The notes beneath the pieces are model-generated. The model searched no databases. It saw only the letters and a program-made list of their open reading frames with translations, and was not told the origin of the DNA. A stretch of DNA of 64,000 bases from Rhizobium etli 8C-3 (lineage in GTDB: Bacteria > Pseudomonadota > Alphaproteobacteria > Rhizobiales > Rhizobiaceae), in assembly GCF_001908375.1 (NCBI RefSeq), contig NZ_CP017244.1:1488001-1552000 (forward strand). The letters run 5' to 3'. Position numbers and translations under genes: made by a program. Positions 16,660-26,538 of this stretch are shown piece after piece; position 1 is the stretch's first letter; every line of letters starts with the position of its first letter.

Positions 16660-18420
16660 TTACCGCCATGCCACGGCGAAAACGACGGCGGCGGCAATCA
16701 GGCCGGCAATCATCGCCAGCACATAATGGGTCACGACACCAGTCTGGACCCGCCGCAACGCCGCGCCCCCGCGCAGGACCGAACGAGCGACGCCGTTGAC
16801 GACGGCGTCCACACCGTTAAGGTCGATCTTTAATCCTTCTCGTGCCGACCCGTGCAGGAAAGGCAGCGCCGCGGTCTCAGACACCTCGCTCACCGCCTTC
16901 TCGTAGCGCGCCAGCGGCCTTTCGGCGAACCACATGAAGTACCGCGCGCCCTTGCGGTAGAACCAGTCGGTGTCGAGGCTGACGGTATTCTCGGGATCGA
17001 GCGCTCGCAGGAAAATGACAAAGCCCAGTGCCGTGAACATCAGCACGCCGAGGCTCTCGGTAATATGGAGACCCGTATATGGTTCGAAGTCGACCGGATA
17101 GGGTAGCAATGCATAAAGCGGCCGCGGGAACACCCCGATCGCAATGCAAAGCACCGCCGCCATACCCATCGCAAGGAGCATGTTGCCGGGCGGATCCCGG
17201 GCCTGCAGCCCTTGGTCCTTGCCGAAGAACATGTAGTACGGAAGCTTGAGCCCGGTGTGCAGGAACGTCCCGGACGATGCCATCGTCAGCGCGAGCACGA
17301 CCAGCGCGCGATGATCCTGCCCGGCGGCGGCCACCACCATCGACTTGGTGACGAAACCCGAGAAGAAGGGAAATGCCGAGATCGCCAGGGCGCCGACCAT
17401 GTAGAGCGTCAAGGTCAGCGGCATGGTCTTGTAGAGTCCGCCAAGTTCGGTGAGCTTGCGCCGACCAGTGACATGAATCACAGCCCCCGCACCCATGAAC
17501 AGGAGCCCCTTGTAGAGGATATGGGCGAAGGCATGGCTGGTGGCTCCGTTCACCGCCATCTCGGTCCCAATGCCGACGCCTGCCACCATGTATCCCACCT
17601 GGCTGACAATGTGATAGGCAAGCAGCCGCCGGCAGTCGTTCTCCAGCACCGCGTAGATTACGCCGTAGAGCGCCATTGCGGTGCCGAGCCAGACCAAGAG
17701 CTCGGTCCCGGGAAACGCACGCGCCAACACGTAGACGGCGGTCTTCGTGGTAAAAGCGCTCATGAACACCGCGCCTGTGACGGTCGCCTCCGGATAGGCG
17801 TCGGTGAGCCAGGCGTTAAGCGGCGGCACTGCGGCGTTGAGGATGAAACCGGCGAGAATCAAGATGACGGCCACGCCCATTTCCCCCTCGATCGGGCCGA
17901 ACAGCGATGAACCTGTTGCCAGCCCGTGGAGAACAATGCCGCCGAGCAAGCAGACCCCTCCGGTGATATGGACCATGAGATACCGGAAGCCTGCCCGGAT
18001 CGCCTTGTCGCCTCCCTGGGCAAAAACCAGATAGGCAGAGGAAAATGCCATGCCTTCCCAGAACAGATAGAGGGTCAGGTAGTCACCGGCAAATACCACG
18101 CCGAGTGCGCTGCCGACGTAGATGAACGCGGCCACATGCTGGCCGGTGCGTGTCAGGTGCAACGCGTAGACGGTGCCGATCAGCGCCATGACCGTGAAAA
18201 CGGTGGCGAAGACGATACTCAGCCTGTCGACCCTTGCAATCAGGATTTCCTGCCCGATGAACCTCGCCTCGCCATAAGTGCCCGGCTGCATCGTGAGCAC
18301 GGCAAGGATCGCCAGCGTCGGGATCAGCAGCAGATAGGCCTTGCCGATCGATCCTCTGAGGAACGGGATCGGCAGAGCACCGAGAATGAAGAGCAGAGCC
18401 GGGTGGATGAACTCAGTCAT
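16660..18420 (-). CDS. nuoL: NuoL-like antiporter subunit with long C-terminal lateral-helix region
   Basis: 586 residues. The antiporter core occupies about 1-440, with E122 (YLFWEGMAFSSAY) kept in helix 5. The helix-7 motif reads FILNAAVPPLNAWLTDAYPEA, so Asn195 and Asn202 stand where NuoM has Lys219 and His226. K226 (TTKTAVYV) is kept. The C-terminal part from DWFYRKGARY (about 485) to the end is an amphipathic stretch followed by a final hydrophobic helix, matching the lateral helix HL plus last helix of NuoL. At about 102 residues it is, by my recollection, roughly 30 longer than the E. coli equivalent. It resembles proteins annotated as Na+/H+ antiporter subunit D, but context makes it the NuoL of this complex. 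Confidence 0.88.
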   Translation of the reverse strand: MTEFIHPALLFILGALPIPFLRGSIGKAYLLLIPTLAILAVLTMQPGTYGEARFIGQEILIARVDRLSIVFATVFTVMALIGTVYALHLTRTGQHVAAFIYVGSALGVVFAGDYLTLYLFWEGMAFSSAYLVFAQGGDKAIRAGFRYLMVHITGGVCLLGGIVLHGLATGSSLFGPIEGEMGVAVILILAGFILNAAVPPLNAWLTDAYPEATVTGAVFMSAFTTKTAVYVLARAFPGTELLVWLGTAMALYGVIYAVLENDCRRLLAYHIVSQVGYMVAGVGIGTEMAVNGATSHAFAHILYKGLLFMGAGAVIHVTGRRKLTELGGLYKTMPLTLTLYMVGALAISAFPFFSGFVTKSMVVAAAGQDHRALVVLALTMASSGTFLHTGLKLPYYMFFGKDQGLQARDPPGNMLLAMGMAAVLCIAIGVFPRPLYALLPYPVDFEPYTGLHITESLGVLMFTALGFVIFLRALDPENTVSLDTDWFYRKGARYFMWFAERPLARYEKAVSEVSETAALPFLHGSAREGLKIDLNGVDAVVNGVARSVLRGGAALRRVQTGVVTHYVLAMIAGLIAAAVVFAVAWR

Positions 18421-18667
18421 AATAGTCCTCGCGCCGCATCAGCCCGATCCGATGGCCGAGAAACTTTGAAACGAAGATGAGCAGAACACAGGAGCCGAAA
18501 CCGTAGACGGCGGACCAGCCAGGCAGGCGCTCCCAAAGATATTCGGCGTGTTCGCGAATAACCAGAAAGTCGGCGGCGACGATCAGAACGAGTGCCAGAT
18601 AGAACAGCCGGCGGCGCTGCCTTGCCCATTTCTCGTCACCAAAGAAGTCGACCACGCGCTTGATCAT
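18413..18667 (-). CDS. Small two-helix membrane protein inside the nuo operon
   Basis: 84 residues starting MIKRVVDFFGDEKWARQRRR, a basic, amphipathic N-terminus. Two hydrophobic segments follow, at about 21-37 (LFYLALVLIVAADFLVI) and 54-71 (VYGFGSCVLLIFVSKFLG), and a charged tail ends RREDYYD. Its ATG overlaps the stop of the upstream antiporter gene by four bases, and its end overlaps the nuoL start by eight, so it is translationally coupled on both sides. I do not recognise a family. The coupling and position strongly suggest an accessory subunit or assembly factor of this complex I, perhaps at the junction between the extra antiporter subunit and NuoL. Confidence 0.85.
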   Translation of the reverse strand: MIKRVVDFFGDEKWARQRRRLFYLALVLIVAADFLVIREHAEYLWERLPGWSAVYGFGSCVLLIFVSKFLGHRIGLMRREDYYD

Positions 18668-20127
18668 CTGACCACTCCGTCCGCCAGGGTAAGGAAATAA
18701 TCGGGGAAGATGCCCATCAGCACCGATAAAATGGCGGTTACGACGAGCGGAATCGTAATCATCGGAATTTCGCGGACCGTCGCCCGGCTCTCCTGCGGCT
18801 CGGTCCCGAAAAAGGCGACATAGCTGACCGGCAGGAAATAGGCGGCATTCAGGATCGAACTCACCAGGAGCACGACCAGGAACGAGATCTGTCCGGCATC
18901 GACCGACCCCAGCGTCAGATACCATTTGCTGACGAATCCCGCGGTGGGCGGCACACCGATCATGCTGAGGGAGGCGACGAAGAATGCGCCCATCGTCCAG
19001 GGCAGCCGGCGGCCGATGCCGGCCATGTCGCTGATGTTGCGCTTCCCCGATGCGCAGTAGATCGACCCGGCGCAAAAAAACAACGTGATCTTGGAAAATG
19101 CATGCGCCGCAATATGGATGATCCCGCCGACCATTGCGACCGGCGACAACAGGACCGCGCCCAGCACGATGTAGGAAAGTTGGGAAACGGTCGAATAGGC
19201 AAGCCTGGCTTTCAGGTCGTCCCGTGTCAGGGCGTAGACCGACGCCATCAGGATCGTGAATGAAACCAGGTAGGCCGTGGCGATCCCAAGGCCCAGTCCT
19301 CCAACCAGCCCGACGCCGAAGACATGAAACACCACCCGCAGCACGCAGAACACCCCCATCTTGACGACAGCCACTGCATGCAAGAGTGCGCTGACAGGTG
19401 TTGGCGCCACCATAGCGGCCGGAAGCCAGGCGTGCATGGGCATCACCGCAGCCTTGGCGAAGCCGAATAGATAGCAGAAATAGACGACCGTCAGCAGCGG
19501 CGCCGAGGCATTGACGCCCTGCAATAGCCCCCCCGCCACAAAGTCCAGCGATCCTGCGATGGAATAGGTCAGTGCCAGCGCGGCAAGCAGCGCGCTTTTC
19601 GACGCGCCCATCAAATAGACGAGGTATTTGCGGCTGCCCGCCCATCCCTCTTCATCCTCGTGGTGGTAGACGAGCGGATAGGTAACGAGGCTGAGCACTT
19701 CGTAGAAGATCACCAAGGTGAACAGGTTGGCGGCAAATGCACCTCCGATGGCCGCCGCGAGGCTGGTGGCGAAACAGGCAAAGAATCGGGTCTGCGCATG
19801 CTCGTTCAAGTGCCGCATGTAGCCGAGGGAGTAGACGGCGGCGACGATCCATAGAAGGGAAGAGACGCTGGCAAACACCATTCCGAGCGCATCCGCCCGG
19901 AAAGCGAAGTCGGCCCCCGGCAGGATCTCGAACAGGCGCAAATCGACGGTTCCGCCCGCCAACACCGTGGGCGCCATAGAGGCGACAATCGCAAACAGGA
20001 CGATCGCGGCCAACGGCGAGACGAGATCGCGAAATTTCTCACGGTTATTCAGAAGAAGAACTGCCACAGCGGTCAGGCCCGGGACGGCGATGGCAAGCAG
20101 CGGCCTGATCGATATCACCGGGTCCAA
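18664..20127 (-). CDS. Extra (fourth) antiporter-like subunit of complex I, MrpD/NuoM type
   Basis: 487 residues, about 14 helices, with no lateral-helix extension. All key pump residues are visible: E143 (FYEVLSLVTYPL), K225 and H232 (GFAKAAVMPMHAWLPAAM), and K256 (HAVAVVKMGVF). Standard complex I has three such subunits (L, M, N), all of which are separately present here. It starts with TTG just 4 bases after the nuoK stop, preceded by AAAGGATAAGGG. It could be called a second NuoM or an MrpD-like protein. Its place between nuoK and nuoL and its tight spacing argue that it is a structural part of this complex rather than of a separate Mrp antiporter. Confidence 0.88.
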   Translation of the reverse strand: MDPVISIRPLLAIAVPGLTAVAVLLLNNREKFRDLVSPLAAIVLFAIVASMAPTVLAGGTVDLRLFEILPGADFAFRADALGMVFASVSSLLWIVAAVYSLGYMRHLNEHAQTRFFACFATSLAAAIGGAFAANLFTLVIFYEVLSLVTYPLVYHHEDEEGWAGSRKYLVYLMGASKSALLAALALTYSIAGSLDFVAGGLLQGVNASAPLLTVVYFCYLFGFAKAAVMPMHAWLPAAMVAPTPVSALLHAVAVVKMGVFCVLRVVFHVFGVGLVGGLGLGIATAYLVSFTILMASVYALTRDDLKARLAYSTVSQLSYIVLGAVLLSPVAMVGGIIHIAAHAFSKITLFFCAGSIYCASGKRNISDMAGIGRRLPWTMGAFFVASLSMIGVPPTAGFVSKWYLTLGSVDAGQISFLVVLLVSSILNAAYFLPVSYVAFFGTEPQESRATVREIPMITIPLVVTAILSVLMGIFPDYFLTLADGVVR

Positions 20128-20131
20128 GCCC

Positions 20132-20434
20132 TTATCCTTTCATCATGGTCACGTCGTCGACCTTGAGGGTGGATTTGTTCCTTACAAGAGCAACCACGAT
20201 GCCAAGAGCAACGGCGACCTCCGCCGCAGTGATTGCGATGACGAAGATGGCGAAGATCTGCCCGCGGAAGTCGTCGTAGATGCGCCCGAAAGCGACGAAA
20301 TTGATGTTGACCGAGTTTAGCAGCAACTCCAGCGACATCAGCACGACCAGGATATTGCGCCTGAGCAGCACGCCAGCTGCTCCGATCACGAACAGGATCA
20401 CCCCAAGCAGGATATACCACGATAGCGGAACCAT
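20132..20434 (-). CDS. nuoK: NADH-quinone oxidoreductase subunit K
   Basis: 100 residues, three helices, with the conserved Glu residues of the proton path in [19 protein letters not shown] and in [15 protein letters not shown]. The ATG at 20434 shares one base with the nuoJ stop (TGATG). It is the short subunit between NuoJ and the antiporter modules. Confidence 0.97.
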   Translation of the reverse strand: MVPLSWYILLGVILFVIGAAGVLLRRNILVVLMSLELLLNSVNINFVAFGRIYDDFRGQIFAIFVIAITAAEVAVALGIVVALVRNKSTLKVDDVTMMKG

Positions 20435-20928
20435 CACCCCTGCTCCTTGCGCGCCAGTACGATGGCGCCGATCAGGGCCACCAACAGGATGACGGAGGCG
20501 GCCTCAAACGGCAGAAGATAACCGGCGAACAGCGTCGTGCTGAGCTGCCTGATCTCATCACCGCCGCCTGCAGGAACCGTGACGGAAAATCGATCGCTCC
20601 AAAGCACCAATACCGACATCTCGATCCCCAGCAGAACCAGCATCACCAGAGCCGGCAGGTTGCCGCCTGGCAGGAACCGCTGCGACATTGCTTCACGCAC
20701 ATCGATCATCATGATCACGAACAGGAACAGGACCATGATTGCGCCGACATATACGAAGATCTGGATGACCGCGAGCAGTGGCGCTTCGAGCAGGACGAAG
20801 ATTGCCGAAATCTGCAGGAAACATGCCATCAGCGCCAATGCGCAGTGAACCGGATTCCGCGCCAGGACCACGGTCAGGGCCGTGATCACGGACACCGCAG
20901 CGAACAGAAGAAAGAACCCCTGACCCAT
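20434..20928 (-). CDS. nuoJ: NADH-quinone oxidoreductase subunit J
   Basis: 164 residues, five helices; the conserved stretch is [24 protein letters not shown]. The ATG at 20928 has GGGAGGG 8 bases upstream. A 22-codon upstream extension lacks a ribosome site. It is the first gene of the minus-strand operon, which then runs without long gaps through K, the extra subunit, the 84-aa protein, L, M, N, A, B, C, D, E, F and G. Confidence 0.96.
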   Translation of the reverse strand: MGQGFFLLFAAVSVITALTVVLARNPVHCALALMACFLQISAIFVLLEAPLLAVIQIFVYVGAIMVLFLFVIMMIDVREAMSQRFLPGGNLPALVMLVLLGIEMSVLVLWSDRFSVTVPAGGGDEIRQLSTTLFAGYLLPFEAASVILLVALIGAIVLARKEQG

Positions 20929-21905
20929 CGACGCGACCCTCCCACGCGAGCTGTCACTCGGCGCGAGACGGCCGGATTTGAGATAGCTCCGCACTTCAGG
21001 TGCATTTATAAATTGTGCCCTAGTATCGGATTTTTCACAAGATTATTGTCGTCGGCAGACAAGCCACTGCGGTTGTGATGTGGCCGGCCGCGCGCCAAGG
21101 CAATCCAGAGGCTTGCGTTGCCCGCCGGAAAGCTCGTCCACCAGTCTTACGGCAAGGAGGTTTTGGTTGCGACGGGCGCGCCGCCACGGCTTCGTCCCTG
21201 GTCTGCTTCCGGCCAGCGTCAACCAATCTGCTTGGCCGGGGCCAGCCTTTATATTCACTCTCGATTTGCTGCCTTCACGAACATCGCCAGTTCGCGCCCA
21301 AAGCGTCGGCCCCGTCGTAAAAAGGGCGAAGCGGCGCTCTCGGCAAAGATCCACAAGCGGCCGTCCATCGCTCTTATTATTGCGACATGTCCGACCGATG
21401 GGCCGATCGTGCTTGCCGTGCGTCAGGACAGTGGGGTGCGAAAAGTCGCGGCACGCAGGCTCCGGATCTGAGGTCTTCACGAAACCTTCGTTCACCGCGA
21501 CGCGGCGTCATGCCGTTGATGACAAGCATCCCTGCAATTTGTCACCCGTTGGAGGTTGATGAAAGCATGAAACGAGGAAATCCGCCGTCGCCACCGTTCG
21601 TTCCGCGGCCAGCGACGAAGCCACCAAGCGACGAGCCCACCAGCACCGGGCAAGGCAGTTTGGGTTCGGCTATGACGGCAGCGATATCGCCAGCCGGGCG
21701 TTGGAAATGGCCCCGAGCGCGGAGAGCTAATGGTCCGAAAATCGTCTTGGATACTTTAACGACCTCGCGGTCAGTTCTGCGGTATAAGTTCAGGATTCAA
21801 ATGAAAACTTCATGAAAATCGAACTAAAACTCTACGGTCTAGCGAAGAGCTTTTTGTATTTCTGAACGATAATGATCTGGATTATTCGCTTGCAGATAAT
21901 ATTTC
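20929..21905. other. Gene-poor stretch between nuoJ and the groESL control region
   Basis: Nearly 1 kb with overlapping open frames on both strands but none with a recognisable protein. The best small candidate is 21567-21815 (+), 82 codons starting MKRGNPPSPP, with GGAGG 11 bases upstream. It is Pro/Arg-rich and I would not call it. The region must hold the nuoJ promoter (minus) and the distal part of the groES promoter region (plus), and it may be decayed DNA. Confidence 0.5.
21897..21902 (+). promoter_or_regulatory. Likely -10 element of the groESL promoter
   Basis: TAATAT sits immediately upstream of the CIRCE element, the usual geometry in which HrcA blocks initiation at groESL. No strong -35 hexamer is seen at the expected spacing. 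Confidence 0.4.
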
Positions 21906-21932
21906 TTGGCACTCCTACCAATCGAGTGCCAG
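21906..21932. promoter_or_regulatory. CIRCE element (HrcA operator)
   Basis: TTGGCACTC, 9 spacer bases, GAGTGCCAG. This closely matches the CIRCE consensus TTAGCACTC-N9-GAGTGCTAA, with compensating changes that keep eight of nine base pairs. It lies 54 bases upstream of the groES ATG. HrcA bound here represses groESL until heat or misfolded protein titrates GroEL. No hrcA gene is in the window, so control would be from elsewhere in the genome. Confidence 0.92.
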
Positions 21933-21986
21933 AGATGTTATGTAATAGATGCGGCCACCCTATGCGCCGACCGCAGAAAGATCTTC

Positions 21987-23988
<2,002 letters not shown>

Positions 23989-24059
23989 GGAAAGTGCCTG
24001 AGCCGCTCGGCCAGGACGGCCGCAGCGGTGAATCAAACAACATTGCAAGGAGAATTCCA

Positions 24060-24452
24060 ATGGCAGTGCAAAGCAGCAGCAAAACATCGATTTCGCAACG
24101 TTTCGACACTTATCAGCCATCGAAGACGATCCTCGTATGGGCTTGTGTCGTCACTGCAGTGGCCACGATCATCGTCGGATTTAGCTGGGGGGGCTGGGTG
24201 ACGGGCAGCACTTCCCTCAAAGCGGCGACGACTGCGGGCGAAACAGCCCGTGGAGAACTTGCATCGGCCATATGCGTTGACCGGTTCAACAGTGCGCCGG
24301 ATGCCGCCGCAAAACTAGTCGAATTCAAGGCTCTTCCAGACAGCTATAAGAAGCGCCAGTTCATCGAAGCCGGCGGATGGGCAACCATGCCAGGACAAAC
24401 CTCAGCCGACAGCAAGATCGCCGAAGGCTGCAGCACCGCGCTCTCGGCCTGA
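24060..24452 (+). CDS. Small single-pass membrane protein downstream of groEL
   Basis: 130 residues. A short polar N-terminus (MAVQSSSKTSISQRFDTYQPS) is followed by one strong transmembrane segment at about 27-48 (VWACVVTAVATIIVGFSWGGWV). Then comes a soluble, probably periplasmic domain with two cysteines (ICVDRFNSAPDAA and EGCSTALSA). AAGGAGA precedes the ATG. It starts 71 bases after groEL and may be cotranscribed with it. I do not recognise a named family. Confidence 0.8.
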   Translation: MAVQSSSKTSISQRFDTYQPSKTILVWACVVTAVATIIVGFSWGGWVTGSTSLKAATTAGETARGELASAICVDRFNSAPDAAAKLVEFKALPDSYKKRQFIEAGGWATMPGQTSADSKIAEGCSTALSA

Positions 24453-24539
24453 AGCCTCCTGCCTGAGACTCGCTTGGCGCCCCAATCCGGCGGTGCTTCC
24501 TCTATCCGCCACAACAGCACATGAAGCGTGATCGTTTCG

Positions 24540-24573
24540 AAAAAGGAGCCTCCGACGCTCGCCGATGGAGGCT
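24540..24573 (-). terminator. Rho-independent terminator of the MarR gene
   Basis: On the minus strand a 7-bp stem AGCCTCC / GGAGGCT with a 13-base loop is followed closely by TTTTT. It lies about 54 bases beyond the MarR stop. Confidence 0.7.
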
Positions 24574-24576
24574 TCG

Positions 24577-24607
24577 ATGACCACAGGATTTGAACCTGCA
24601 GGTCCTA
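24577..24607 (-). other. tRNA T-arm-like fragment
   Basis: The minus strand reads GCAGG TTCAAAT CCTGT, a five-pair stem (one G-T) around a canonical T-loop, followed by a possible acceptor tail GGTCATC. I find no matching 5' acceptor strand, D-arm or anticodon arm in the bases before it, so it is not a complete tRNA. It could be a relic of a tRNA 3' end, such as an old integration site, or chance. It lies between the MarR stop and its terminator. Confidence 0.3.
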
Positions 24608-24626
24608 CACGCGAACCCGGTCAAAG

Positions 24627-25076
24627 CTAGCGGCGCCGTTTGACCATGGCAGCCTCCACAGCGCTCAAACCGGAGGAGAGCGCCTTCAGGCCTTCCGCGC
24701 CGAGAAGCGACGCTACTTCCGCCGAATAGTGAACGGCGAGCATCGTCAGTTCGCGATAGGCGGTGCTTCCGGCAGCCGTCAACTCGAGATACTCGACGCG
24801 CCGGTCTTCCTCGTGCTGCGTCCGCTTCAGCCAGCGGCGTCTCTCAAGCGAAAAAACCGCACGACTGACCTTGGTCTTGTGCATCGTCGAATGAACGCCG
24901 ATCTCCTTTGCCGTCATACGCCCTGAACTTCCAAGTGCCGCCAGCGTGCGCCACTCCGGCCTCGTCAGGTCATATTTGGCCTTGTAGGCGGCAGCAAAGC
25001 GCAGGGCGACGAATTCCGCGGCGCGATTGAGGCGAAACGGCAGGAACTGCTCGAGATCGAAATCACTGATGTCCAT
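24627..25076 (-). CDS. MarR-family regulator of homogentisate catabolism
   Basis: 149-residue winged-helix regulator. Family features are [13 protein letters not shown], the recognition region [21 protein letters not shown] and the wing [16 protein letters not shown]. The ATG at 25076 has AGGA upstream. It is divergent from hmgA-fahA-maiA. The 67-base gap holds an 11-bp inverted repeat that overlaps where both promoters must be, so it is most likely the local repressor, relieved by a pathway intermediate such as homogentisate (inference from context). Confidence 0.93.
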   Translation of the reverse strand: MDISDFDLEQFLPFRLNRAAEFVALRFAAAYKAKYDLTRPEWRTLAALGSSGRMTAKEIGVHSTMHKTKVSRAVFSLERRRWLKRTQHEEDRRVEYLELTAAGSTAYRELTMLAVHYSAEVASLLGAEGLKALSSGLSAVEAAMVKRRR

Positions 25077-25086
25077 GGCTTCCTTG

Positions 25087-25121
25087 ATAGTTACAAAATC
25101 GACAGTTACGTTTGTAACTAT
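25087..25121. promoter_or_regulatory. Operator for the MarR regulator between marR and hmgA
   Basis: An 11-bp inverted repeat, ATAGTTACAAA (25087-25097) and TTTGTAACTAT (25111-25121). A third half-site AGTTAC (25104-25109) forms a second inverted repeat with GTAACT (25114-25119) at 4-base spacing. Three copies of AGTTAC in 33 bases, placed 22 bases before the hmgA start, form a clear operator-like array. Confidence 0.75.
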
Positions 25122-25143
25122 ATCTGCAGAGGAGGTGCAAGCG

Positions 25144-26499
25144 ATGCTGGACAAGACGAGGAGCACGGCTGCCCATGCCGTCGTCAACAATCCGAAATAC
25201 ATGCCTGGCTTTGGCAATGATTTCGAGACGGAGTCCCTGCCCGGTGCGCTGCCGCAGGGCCAGAACAGTCCGCAGAAATGCAATTACGGGCTTTATGCCG
25301 AACAATTGTCAGGCTCGCCTTTTACCGCGCCGCGCGGCACCAACGAACGCTCCTGGCTCTACCGCATTCGTCCGAGTGTGCGCCACACAGGCCGCTTTTC
25401 CAACGCCAGTTATCCCTTCTGGAAATCAGCGCCCTGTCTCGATGATCATTCGCTGCCGCTCGGTCAGTTGCGCTGGGACCCCATCCCGGCGCCAGCGGAC
25501 GAACTCAGCTTCCTCGCCGGCATCCGCACGATGACAGCAGCCGGCGATGTCATGACCCAGACCGGCATGGCTGCCCATGCCTATGTCTTCAATGGCGACA
25601 TGGTTGATGACTATTTCTTCAATGCCGATGGAGAATTGCTGGTCGTGCCGCAGCTTGGCCCTATCCGCGTGTTCACCGAAATGGGGATCATCGATGTCGA
25701 GCCTTTGGAGATCTGCCTTATTCCGCGTGGGATGATCTTCAAGGTAGAGCGCCTCGGCCAGGGTCCCGAGTGGCGCGGTTATATTTGCGAGAACTATGGC
25801 GCCAAGTTCACCCTGCCGGATCGCGGACCGATCGGTGCCAATTGCCTTGCCAACCCGCGCGATTTCAAGACGCCGGCGGCCGCCTACGAAGACAAGGAAA
25901 TCCCGTGCCGTCTCCACGTCAAATGGTGCGGCAAGTTCTATGCGACCGAGATTGGCCATTCGCCACTCGACGTGGTGGCCTGGCACGGCAACTATGCGCC
26001 GTTCAAGTATGATCTGCGCACTTTCGCGCCCGTCGGCGCAATCCTCTTCGATCATCCCGATCCATCGATCTTTACCGTGCTGACGGCGCCTTCGGGCGAA
26101 GAGGGAACGGCCAATGTCGACTTCGTCATCTTTCCGCCGCGATGGCTGGTGGCAGAACATACATTTCGTCCGCCGTGGTACCATCGTAACATCATGAGCG
26201 AGTTCATGGGGCTCATCCATGGTCAATACGATGCCAAGGCGCAGGGTTTCGTCCCGGGCGGCATGAGCCTGCACAACATGATGCTGCCGCATGGACCGGA
26301 CTCGCTTGGCTTCGAAATGGCATCCAGCGTCGATCTGCAGCCCGTGAAGCTCGACCACACGATGGCCTTCATGTTCGAGACCCGCTATCCGCAGCAACTA
26401 ACACGATACGCTGCCGAGCTGGAGACGCTGCAGGATAACTATCTCGAATGCTGGGATGGCCTGGAGCGCAAATTCGACGGAACGCCCGGGATCAAGTGA
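25144..26499 (+). CDS. hmgA: Homogentisate 1,2-dioxygenase
   Basis: 451 residues. It opens the ring of homogentisate to maleylacetoacetate using Fe(II). The iron ligands are H347 (WYHRN), E353 (SEFMG) and H383 (LPHGPD), with the same spacing (6 and 30) as in the human enzyme. The N-terminal [17 protein letters not shown] is typical. GGAGG lies 8 bases before the ATG at 25144. First gene of the hmgA-fahA-maiA unit. Confidence 0.97.
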   Translation: MLDKTRSTAAHAVVNNPKYMPGFGNDFETESLPGALPQGQNSPQKCNYGLYAEQLSGSPFTAPRGTNERSWLYRIRPSVRHTGRFSNASYPFWKSAPCLDDHSLPLGQLRWDPIPAPADELSFLAGIRTMTAAGDVMTQTGMAAHAYVFNGDMVDDYFFNADGELLVVPQLGPIRVFTEMGIIDVEPLEICLIPRGMIFKVERLGQGPEWRGYICENYGAKFTLPDRGPIGANCLANPRDFKTPAAAYEDKEIPCRLHVKWCGKFYATEIGHSPLDVVAWHGNYAPFKYDLRTFAPVGAILFDHPDPSIFTVLTAPSGEEGTANVDFVIFPPRWLVAEHTFRPPWYHRNIMSEFMGLIHGQYDAKAQGFVPGGMSLHNMMLPHGPDSLGFEMASSVDLQPVKLDHTMAFMFETRYPQQLTRYAAELETLQDNYLECWDGLERKFDGTPGIK

Positions 26500-26538
26500 A
26501 GCCGGTTACCAGCTATAAAAGAAACGGAACCCCAACGC

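Noticed and set aside
18668..19645. N-terminal extension of the frame encoding the 84-residue nuo protein
   Set aside because: The upstream 326 codons are the antiporter gene read in the wrong frame; the real gene starts at the coupled ATG at 18667.
18664..20127. Extra antiporter gene read as part of a separate Mrp cation/proton antiporter operon
   Set aside because: No mrpB, C, E, F or G genes are present; spacing and overlaps place it inside the nuo operon.
21043..21495. Minus-strand open frame upstream of nuoJ (150 codons)
   Set aside because: No ribosome site, no hydrophobic or domain pattern, and low-information Arg/Pro/Ser-rich sequence.
21567..21815. Possible 82-codon gene starting MKRGNPP
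   Set aside because: Ribosome site is too far away, composition is Pro/Arg-rich and no homologous pattern was recognised.
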